In this document: positions 55,903-64,000 of the stretch, piece by piece
How positions within the stretch are numbered: the stretch's first letter is position 1
How the letters are laid out: each line of letters opens with the position of its first letter
Source of the DNA: Fomitopsis serialis
Taxonomy: Eukaryota; Basidiomycota; Agaricomycetes; Polyporales; Fomitopsidaceae
NCBI RefSeq assembly: GCF_022376445.1
Contig: NW_025954980.1
Span: forward strand, 310,001-374,000
Direction: 5' to 3'
Length of the DNA stretch: 64,000 nucleotides
The notes under the pieces: generated by a model
What the model saw: only the letters and a program-made list of their open reading frames with translations
What the model was told of the DNA's origin: nothing
Database searches by the model: none
Translations under genes and position numbers: made by a program

Positions 55903-57018
55903 TCAATCAATGTACTCGGCCGAAGGGTGAAAGATTCCACTGTCCGCGGGACCGGCAGAGTCGATGAAGCTGACTAGGCGACGGCACGACTCTTCGGGCG
56001 TGATCGTGGTAGCCTTCGGGAAAGCCGCAAGAATCCCGTTCATAATCTTGTTGACAGTAGGCATGAGCTCTTCGGACGGTACTGTATGGATTCGTGAGCC
56101 CATCTCACGACAAAGATAAACCTTTCAGTGAGACCCACCATAGAAACCTGACTCGGCGGCAGTCTTGGAGACGTCAACGATGCCGGGACTGACGGAAGCA
56201 ACGGTGAAGTCCTCGCTTTCGAGCTCAGCCGCATACTTGGTCGCAACCATGTTCTCGGCCGCCTTGGTCGTCCCGTACGCTGCGGCATTGGCGAGCCGTA
56301 TCCTCCATACGAGGCTGCAGTCTCCGCCTTCGCTGCCTATGACAATGATCTTCTTCGCCGTGCCCTTGCGCAGAAGGGGCAAGAAGGCATTGACGGTATG
56401 GACCACTCCGAGGACATTCACCTTGAACTATGAGCACCACGAATGAGTCAATCAAGCCTCCAGACAGTCCAGTGAGCCCGACACGGAAACATACGGAAGC
56501 GATAAATTCCTCATCAAGCTTCTCCGGTGTTTCACTGCGAAGGACGTTCAAATGAAGGCCTGCTAGTAGCCGTCCGAGGCGAACGACGTACTAATCCAAA
56601 AAGCCTTTGATCGTGTTTTCTCCCTCCGTGCGCGCAGCGTTATGGACGAGAACATCCAGAGCTCCGCCAGTGATCTTCGTGACCTCGGCGGCGGCATGCT
56701 GCATCAGCGGGAGCAATCAGCCTTTGACACTGTTCAAAATAACGCGAAGACGCGCACATCCATGGCATGCTGGTCCACAACGTCCGCCTCGACGACATGC
56801 ACATTGTTGTTCTCTGATCGCCGCACCAGGTCGTTGAGGTATGTAGACTTCTCTTTGTTCCGGACGGTCACAACAACCGTGTTGGTCGGACTGGCGGACT
56901 GAGGACTGTATGTCAGTAATAGAAAACAGTGACCAGGCGCCGCGACACTACGTACGAGTTGGCGGACGAGTTCAAGGCCGATTCCGCGGGAGGCACCGAT
57001 CACAGCGAAGGAGGGCAT
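55903..57018 (-). CDS. Short-chain dehydrogenase/reductase, paralogue 3
   Basis: Tandem copy of paralogue 2. Start MPSFAVIGASRGIGLELVRQ (57018). Next NTVVVTVRNKEKSTYLNDLV, VVEADVVDQHAMD, LDVLVHNAAR, VNVLGVVHTVNAFLPLLRKG, the catalytic Ser in IVIGSEGGD, YGTTKAAENM, and VASVSPGIVDVSKTAAES. The last exon gives TPEESCRRLVSFIDSAGPAD and ends HPSAEYID at 55903. All SDR catalytic residues are kept. The genomic TAG in the fourth exon joint is shared with paralogues 1 and 2. Confidence 0.88.
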
Positions 57019-58924
57019 CGTATTGATATTCCGAGTCGGAGGACTGTATGAGATTGACTGGACGCGAAATTGGGATCCTGACCCTAGTACTGCTGCATTG
57101 TAGATTTTATACGAATGTCACGGACCAGGTACGCGTAAGCGATATCCACTGTGGGCGGCGCTAGTGTATGGAAACGTCCAAGTGGTTGCGTATTCTGCGG
57201 GCCCATTGTATTCGACATCCAAGATGAAACAACAGAATCTGGACATTACCATTATGCCCGGAACGTTAAGACCGCTCATCCGCCGTATTGCTACCGCCTT
57301 AGTATGCTGAGTCGACGCGGAATTGGCGCCACATCTGCGGAGCATACCATACGTGATTGAGCAGCCTGCCAGACCGTGCCATCTGTGAGCCCAAAAGCAA
57401 GACGTAAAGCATGCAGGAGGTGAATATTTGGATACTCACTCTAACATGTCACAATATTCAGAAGGGAGTCTTGCCCGAAATCAAGGTCAACTTGCCACCG
57501 TCATGGTTGCCCACGAAGTCGAGAGAGGCTCCGCAGAACTGTCCTCAATCGGCTATATGATTGCACTTCATGCTAGCTCGACACCTGCGCCGTCGGTGTT
57601 ACGGACATTTCCCACCGATCGGCGCGCGTTTGAGAACTCGTATCTTAGTGCACTCGCGACATACCGCCGCTGACGCGTCTTCACGGCAGGAAGATTGACG
57701 TGTTCGAGTGGATTCGGCATGCGTGCTTCTTTCCATGTCGGCGAATTGTTGCCACGGTAGTAGTGAAGGCGGCAAGACGAGGGAGTAAATAGGTACGAGG
57801 AACGCCCTGTGCTTGCCGAGCCATTGCGAGTACACCAAACGCCGATCAAGAGTGAACAGGATTTGTAAAAAGGAGGCATCAAAGGCAGACGAGCGCGATG
57901 TTGTAATTAGTTCAATTGTGCGCACAGCCGGAGAAGTTTGAGTTCAACGTCATAACCTCCGACTTGCTAGCCAGTGGTAAATCTAGGTGCATCATATTGA
58001 TGCTCGACGGGTCGCGGGAATGCCGATGGACTGCGGCGAGGAGGGGAGGGCAGGAGGAGTGGGTGGTTCACGGTGGCTGAAGAGAGTAGTTGAGCGCCTA
58101 ACTGGAGCAGCACTGGCATAGGCGCCTAGCGACGTACGCTTACCACTTACCGACCGCAGGAGGAGGGCAGCTTTTCAGTTCTGGCGCTGTCGCATTTTGT
58201 TTGCTCGTGTGCTCAAGTCTCAGTGCGGTGGTACCGCTCGACCTTGAGTTCGCGGTTCGTCAGGCCGCTCGGCGTCGCGCGTAGATTCAGAAGCGACCGT
58301 GTTCTTGAAGTCTTCAAGTTCCCCTGGCCAGTACTTGTGCCCTTCATCCGACACCCGGACCCATGGAAGCGTGAACACCGATGCAAACAGGAGGGGGGGC
58401 CTAATATGATTGTGTGGGATCGCGGGGAGAGCAGCAAGACGCGTCAGCCCGCCACACAAAGCGGGGTGAGTTGCGTGGTTGCTATCTCACACGTATCCAT
58501 TCTTGACAAAATCCTGCCAGGACACGGAGCGTGGTCGAGGTATGGCACCTCTGCTATGCTAGGAGCTGCTGACGCTGCGCTGCCGTACGTTGGATTGACG
58601 TCCTCGTGACCTTGCATTACCGCCAGTACCTTCGTGCAGAGTGCCGTGAGTACAGTCGCCGTCATGAATGTCGTTCCACTAATCTGTTTGCAATCTCGAC
58701 CCAGATCATCCCATCTGATGCATCTTGAAGTCACGGAGCCGTATTGGAGCCGTATCCGCGCATACATACCGAACTTAGCGCCGCCGCCGTGGCCCCCCGA
58801 CTGATCACCCGCCATGAACCTGCTCTCTGATGTGTCGGCAGCATCCGAAAGGGCAGAAACCATTTACATTGGACACTTCAATTCGGCGACTGTAACGTTC
58901 TATCGAGAAAGACCTAGATCACAC
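57019..58924. other. Intergenic, no gene supported
   Basis: The first ~850 bp hold the duplicated upstream block of dehydrogenase 3. From 58013 the sequence is GC-rich (GGCGAGGAGGGGAGGGC). Minus-strand frames at 58220-58459 and 58444-58863 contain protein-like patches (GHKYWPGELEDFKN, KFGMYARIRLQYGS) but no continuous gene could be built; possibly a decayed gene. Confidence 0.4.
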
Positions 58925-60372
58925 CTACGCAAACCCGAACAGCTTCGCAAGGCCCCTCTCGAATGTGAAGTCGACCTCGCCGCCATTCTTCTGCGCGACC
59001 GCCCACTGCAGTTCCACCTCATCCTTGATCGTCCCCAGTATGTCCGCGTGCTTGGGCTTCCACCCGATCGTGCGCGCCCGCTCCGCCTTCGCACGACATG
59101 TCGTCCCGCCGAAGCTGCCCACCGCCTGCGAGCACCAGACATAGTCAATACCAAGTCACGCGTGAGCGGCAGCCCGGGAGACGTACCAGTGAGCCCCAGT
59201 AGTTCTCGAGCTCCTCGTTTGCGAACGGCGTAGGCTCAGCGTCTTTGGTGATTCCGAGGTCCACTAGTGCCTGGCCGATAGCCTTGCCGACATCGTACCA
59301 GGCGACCTCGCCGTTCTCGACAAAGTAGTAGCCCTCCCAGCCGTGCCCGACGCTCTGCGGGTCCTTGGCGATCGCATCGAAGAGATTGACGTAGATGTCG
59401 GCCACTGCAGAGAGCGTGCGCATGTCAGCCCTGCAGCTGCGAGCGCGGTGGGTCTGTATGTACGCACCATCATCGACGTGGGCATGCGGCCAGACAGCCT
59501 TGCCAGGACCGACGATGCCAGCGCGCTTCCTGGCCAGCGCCGCCTTGGCCAGCCCCGGGATCTGAATGGAGAACTTCTTCGCGATTCCCGCCTCGTGCAC
59601 GGGTGCGGTTGCAAGACCGTACACAATGCCCGGCGAGATCAAGTATGACCTCGCATAGCCTGTCAGTGAGACTTGGTCAGCAAAGCCCAGTCAGTGGCTC
59701 GGATCCATCGCACCTTCCTCGTCTGCGCCAATCACGACCAGGTCGACGTTGCGGTGGAGGGCTGCTGCAGGGATGGACTTGATCTGCTCGATGTCCACGT
59801 CCGAGTAGACGGTCTTGGCGGCATACTTTCCCTGCGCGAATTCAATGACTTCGCCAAGGCCGGTCTAGATCATCGTGAGTCGTACGAGGCATCATGGGCA
59901 CGCTCTGGATGTGCTTACAGTGTGGATGAGCACCGGTGGTTTGCCAGTGGCCGCGTGCGCCTTTCGTATGCCCTTGAGAATCGCGTTCATCTGCGGGACA
60001 TTGTCCGCGTTCGCCTGCACGGAAAGCCGTATGTCAGCATATGCGAGCATTGGAGTCTCACGGACAGGAACTCACGAGGTTAAAGATGACATCCGCATGA
60101 GACGCGAGTTCCTCGATTTTATCGTACTCGCTGAGAGCAGCGATCTCGGGCTTCGCGCCCAACTTCCTGAGCACCTCTGCCTTCTCGGCGGAGCGCACCG
60201 GTGTAACGATCTCGAAGGTTGATGTCTTCGAGTGCTTCAGAAGGCGATCCAGGAGAGTTCCCCCAATGTAGCCTGCAAATGCGGTCTGAGTACGCGTTCG
60301 CCAGCACACTAGTACGGAGGCTTGTGACGTACCGGAGGCACCGAAGAGCAAGATATTCGTCTTACTGGGCAT
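58925..60372 (-). CDS. NmrA-like / atypical SDR NAD(P)-binding protein, paralogue 1
   Basis: Start MPSKTNILLFGAS (60372). The first intron splits the Rossmann glycine motif, which rejoins as GASGYIGGTLLDRLLKHSK. Then VTPVRSAEKAEVLRKLG, ASHADVIFNL, ANADNVPQMNAILKGIRKAH, PPVLIHT, VYSDVDIEQIKSIPAAALHR, DLVVIGADEEG, ARSYLISPGIVYGLATAP, GPGKAVWPHAHVDDG, and WEGYYFVENGEVAWYDVGKA. The C-terminal exons have KHADILGTIKDEVELQWAVAQ and end RGLAKLFGFA at 58925. The usual extended-SDR YxxxK is not evident, as in NmrA-like/atypical SDRs, so reaction and substrate are unknown. About seven introns; TATAAAAG upstream. A tandem paralogue follows at 61320. Confidence 0.85.
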
Positions 60373-60460
60373 GTCTGTCGGTTTGCTTGTTGCTGGATGT
60401 GGATGTGGGTTGCTGGGAGAAGATGAGGATTGTGTTGGAAAAGACCGTGTCCCGTCGTCG

Positions 60461-60468
60461 CTTTTATA
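60461..60468 (-). promoter_or_regulatory. TATA box of NmrA-like paralogue 1
   Basis: TATAAAAG on the minus strand, 89 bp upstream of the start codon at 60372. The paralogue has the same box at a similar distance. Confidence 0.6.
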
Positions 60469-61319
60469 CGCGGGCCAACATCGCTGGTACGAGTTACAGC
60501 CTGTGTATCAGTCATCCTACTACTGTCCATGGATCTCCATGGATCCGTCTAACCCGTCAGCGAGCTTGGACCATGTAAGCAATGTTAGAGACATTTTGCT
60601 CAGTAAGCTGGTTTGCATCGATTCTGTTGGTAGGCGAAGAACCCACTGAACCGAGGAAGAACGATGGATGAGCAACAAGATGCAGCCTCCATGTACGAGA
60701 AAGGAGGTGGATTAGTAACGAGACCGCGGACGTCCGACTAGTATGCTGCTCGCCACTTGCATACGCGAGCGCCAAGAGGGCGTCTCTGTAAGCATTTCGT
60801 CAGTGAGTACTAGAAGTTGCTAATGAATAGGTACTTGCTGAGGAGCGATTGTAACTGGCTGGGTAATTATGGGTCTGATAGTACATGCCAAAGCGAACAT
60901 TGAGCAAACAAGTCATGAACTCGGCGGTCGTAAGCGCGGAAGCCAACCGCCTACCCCAGCCTCGTTGAATCCTGTTCGGTGACCGCTCACGACTTCCAGC
61001 GTGCGTCTCCTAGCATCATACACCCACACCACTAAGAGTGCAGTACCTTAAGTGAGTGGTAAGCCCGAATTTGTATCCGTGCCAGTGTTATTCATCTCCG
61101 CCACGGACAAAGATGACAGGTTCGCGCGATGTCCACCGCTGGCGTCCACAACATTGCTACATCGTACATACGGAAAGGCTCGACCTCCGATCCAATGGAC
61201 TCAGTGCAAGCTTGCATTGGCACCACAGTGAATACCGCACAGCAACAGTAGCACACCACCATCATCACCCAAGGGAGTAATATCCAGACCGTTATATATA
61301 TCCTACGACATCCCGGTCT
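60469..61319. other. Intergenic between the two NmrA-like genes
   Basis: No gene. It must hold the upstream region of paralogue 1 and the 3' end of paralogue 2; no repeats of note. Confidence 0.5.
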
Positions 61320-62780
61320 TCAGCTCGAGGCAATCGCATTCTGGAACAGTACCGAGAGACTCCGCTCGTACGAGAAGTCGATCTCGCCCTTCTCCTGCGC
61401 AATCTTCCACTGCAACTCGGTCTCGGGCTTGAGAATCGCAAGCAAGTCCGCGCTGCTGTACTTGGGCTTCCACCCAAGCGCACGTATGCGGTCAGCGCGG
61501 CAGCGGCAGGTTGACCCACCAAAATTTCCCAGAAACTATGCGAAAGAAGCTCAGTCAATGCCACGAAAGGTACGAAGGACGACGCACCACCGAACCCCAG
61601 TAGTTGACTAGCTCGTCGTCAGTGAAGGGCGTAGGCTCAGCGTTGTCCGCGAACCCGAGGTCTACGAGCGCCTGACCGATGGCCTTCCCGATCTCGTAGT
61701 AAGAGATGTGGCCATTCTCTGCGAAATAGTAGCCCTCCCAGCCGTGGCCCGCGCTCTGGGGGTTTGCCGTGATCGCGTCGAGGAGCACGGTGTACATGTC
61801 GGCCGCTGTGGATATCAGTACACAAATGACGCTTGGGAGCTGAGTTGAATCACGCACTGTCGTCGACGTGGACGTACGGCCAGATGGCCTTACCGGGACC
61901 AATCACGCCCGATCGCTTCCTGTCCAACGACGCCTTGATAAGTGAAGGTATCTGCATAGAGACCCGCTTCGCTATTCCCTCCTCAAAGACGGGGCCGGAC
62001 GCGATGCCTTCTACGACGCCCGGGATGATGATATACGACCGGGCGTAGCCTGCGTGATTTCAATGTCAGTAACGCCAAACTCTGATGGCATAGTTAGCAG
62101 CTACCTTGCTCGTCTGCGCCGATGACAGCCAGGTCAACATTGCGATGAAAGGCTGTCGGGGGTATCGACTTCAGCTGGTCGATGTTCAGGTCAGAGTAGA
62201 CGGTCTCCGTCGCGTATTTCCCGTCCGCCAGCTCCGCGATTTCACCCGTGCCTGACTGCAGATTACCATAAGTCGTACGTAGCACCGATGAACGTGCACT
62301 TCTCGCACTGACCGTGTGGATGAGGATAGGTGGTTGCCTAGTAGTTTCGTACGCCTTGCGCACGCCCTTCAGAAGCGCGACTATGGCGGGCAAGTCGTCC
62401 GAGTTCGCCTGGTCAGGAAACCGTCCGTTAGTTCGTTTCCCATACTGTGAACCCTGAGATGGAGGACTGACCACGTTGAAGATAACGTGCGCGCGCGAGG
62501 CGAGCGACTCGATCTTGTCATGGTCACTGAGAGAGGCTATCTCGGTTTTCACGCCCAGCTGCTCGAGCAGCTTGGCCTTCTCGGGAGACCGCACTGGCAC
62601 GGTGATGTCGAAATTATCTGCATTAGGATGCTGCAGGAGGCGGTTCAAGACAGAACCTCCAATATAGCCTGGAAGATGCCATTATTACACGTGAGCTATC
62701 TGAGCCTGTCTCTGCCAGTGGTATGAGACCATACACGTACCTGTGGCTCCGAAGAGCAAAATGTTCGTCTTGCCTGTCAT
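61320..62780 (-). CDS. NmrA-like / atypical SDR NAD(P)-binding protein, paralogue 2
   Basis: Start MTGKTNILLFGAT (62780), intron, then the glycine motif completed as GYIGGSVLNRLLQHPN. Next VPVRSPEKAKLLEQLG, RAHVIFNV, ALLKGVRKAYETTRQPPI, VYSDLNIDQLKSIPPTAFHR, DLAVIGADEQG, ARSYIIIPGVVEGIASGP, RKRSGVIGPGKAIWPYVHVDDS, and WEGYYFAENGHISYYEIGKA. The C-terminus has RIRALGWKPKYSSADLLAIL, WKIAQEKGEIDFSYERSLS and ends FQNAIASS at 61320. Same intron plan as paralogue 1. Substitutions are spread over the whole protein, so the duplication is older than the dehydrogenase tandem. Confidence 0.85.
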
Positions 62781-63448
62781 GCCTACTATAATTTGCTAAT
62801 GGATGGCGGTAGATTGAGCCGACGCAGGAGCTCAGGATGCGGTGGATCCTTTTATATGTAGTGCTGAACACGCGTCGGTTATTCCATTAACAGTGCCCTT
62901 GTCGATCCTAGATGGTGTCATCTCGAGGATCACTAAGCTGTCTTCGATCGAGGTTCGGAAGGTTGGCTGTCAGTCGCCAACTCGCAAGACCGGTCCACCG
63001 GGACAGACAATCAGTATTAGGGGCTAGAGGTATATATGTAAGAAGATGGGCGCTAAATAATTGCGCGATCGCCGAGCTAGCGGAGTGTCGGTGGCTCTGT
63101 AAGCCTGCTGTAAGCACTATGCTGTAGTACTGATACTGATGAAAAGTACTTGCCCATGCAGAGACAAGCATCAGATGGCACGTCGCACATGGTAGCCTTG
63201 AGCTTGAGTAATCGCCCAATGATGACCCTCCCGGGCCCTTCGTGGATTTCAGTTGTGCAGCAGCAACGAGTCGCGTTACACATTTCACCTATCCGGCCTC
63301 TCCAAGACTGGATAGCCAGCCTCACACTTGTCGGTGATCCCGTCTGAATGCTACAGTACTTGAAGGCGCCTGAGAATGCTTAAGCTTACATGATAGTCTG
63401 GTAACGTTAGAATGTGGTGGAGTTAAGGATGTCCCTGTCTCCGAAAAC
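62781..63448. other. Intergenic, promoter of NmrA-like paralogue 2
   Basis: TATAAAAGG at 62848-62856 on the minus strand. Otherwise no gene; short frames have no support. Confidence 0.5.
62848..62856 (-). promoter_or_regulatory. TATA box of NmrA-like paralogue 2
   Basis: TATAAAAGG on the minus strand, 68 bp upstream of the start codon at 62780. Confidence 0.6.
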
Positions 63449-64000
63449 CTATGGCCAGCGCCAGGCATACGTCCTCCCAAGCACCCCAGCTCCGAACAGC
63501 ATTGCCACAAGCATCAACAGGCTGGGTGCAATCCCCGTGCCGCGACTGGTCTGGCTCTTTCCGCGGCTCGTGCTCCCCGCATGCGAACCACCGCCTGGCG
63601 ACCCGTTGCTTGTCGCCACCACGCTCGGGTCCACCTTCGTCGCCGTTGCCTCTACCGCGGTCGTCGCAAAGGTGTGTGTCGGGTACGAAGTGGAGGAAGA
63701 TGGCTCGAAGGAGACAAGCGCGAGCCCTGGCGCGGGTACAGTTATTGTGCATTTGTTGGCGGACGTGTCACATGTGACAGTCTGGATGGACTGTGTGCCC
63801 TGCAGCCGTCCATCAGACGCGAACTGGCCTCCCATAGTCTGTTGATGATGTCGAATTTTAGTGAGTTTAAAGTCATGACACCGTTTCGCACAAGTACCTG
63901 TCCTGCCCAAGTGATGTTGAAGTGCTCGCTAACCGACGGCGCTTGCAGATATCTCGTGACATTGATCAGTAAATGTCCTAGCTCCACCATAGCGAAGAGT
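63449..64000 (-). CDS. GH79 beta-glucuronidase-like, C-terminal part (continues past the window)
   Basis: The minus-strand exons match the C-terminal beta-sandwich of the GH79 gene at 27109: SEHFNITWAGQ, an intron (GTACTT... to about 63840), then MGGQFASDGRLQGTQSIQTV, CDTSANKCTITVPAPGLALVSF, a Ser/Thr-rich stretch and a terminal hydrophobic helix (APSLLMLVAMLFGAGVLG) before TYAWRWP and the stop at 63449. The catalytic domain and start lie beyond base 64000. As in the first gene, the tail suggests a GPI or membrane anchor. Confidence 0.85.

Larger units (their letters stand above)
53968..57870. repeat. Tandem segmental duplication of a dehydrogenase gene plus its upstream DNA
   Basis: Unit 1 (~53968-55510) and unit 2 (~55905-57840) match through the dehydrogenase gene and again upstream of it. 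For example ACGCGTCTTCACGGCAGG is at 55341-55358 and 57673-57690, with the flanking GTTCGAGTG(C/G)ATTCGGCATGC also shared. Between gene and upstream block unit 2 has about 300 extra bases. Confidence 0.8.

Overview
The window is nuclear DNA of a filamentous basidiomycete, most likely an Agaricomycete. Genes carry many 45-65 bp GT-AG introns, several families are typical of mushroom genomes (DUF6534 membrane proteins, KDZ transposase with its cysteine cluster, GH79, NmrA-like oxidoreductases), and a Copia retrotransposon is present. No rRNA, tRNA or CRISPR array was recognised. Intron boundaries were placed by eye from splice signals and reading frame, so gene ends are firmer than exon ends.

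Layout. Bases 1-2780 are gene-poor: the degenerate 3' tail of a DUF6534-type gene, an imperfect inverted repeat, diverged direct repeats and a doubtful minus-strand gene. Bases 2780-23690 form one composite DNA transposon of about 20.9 kb. It is bounded by near-identical inverted termini full of 31-bp minisatellite units. It carries a KDZ transposase on the minus strand and three uncharacterised accessory genes on the plus strand. The third accessory gene is split by a very young 6,557-bp Ty1/Copia element (two 565-bp LTRs that look identical, 5-bp target duplication GGGTC, half-tRNA initiator-Met primer site, open gag-pol frame).

Bases 24158-27060 and 40795-43693 are two inverted copies of a ~2.9 kb segment with a DUF6534 membrane-protein gene and a conserved 3' hairpin. 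Between them lie a GH79 beta-glucuronidase-like gene (-), an NST1-type stress-response gene (+) and a NEO1-type P4-ATPase flippase (-).

Bases 45793-58000 hold three paralogous short-chain dehydrogenases (one plus, two in a minus-strand tandem duplication), a third DUF6534 gene and an AKR1-type ankyrin/DHHC palmitoyltransferase. Bases 58925-62780 hold two tandem NmrA-like NAD(P)-binding genes, each with a TATAAAAG box. The window ends inside a second GH79 gene.

The housekeeping genes (NST1, NEO1, AKR1) are single and look intact. The rest is recently duplicated or mobile. NEO1 (lipid flipping) and AKR1 (protein palmitoylation) are both Golgi/endosome proteins in yeast, but nothing here implies co-regulation. 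The KDZ element is the part most likely to hold undescribed biology: its three cargo genes match no domain family I can name.
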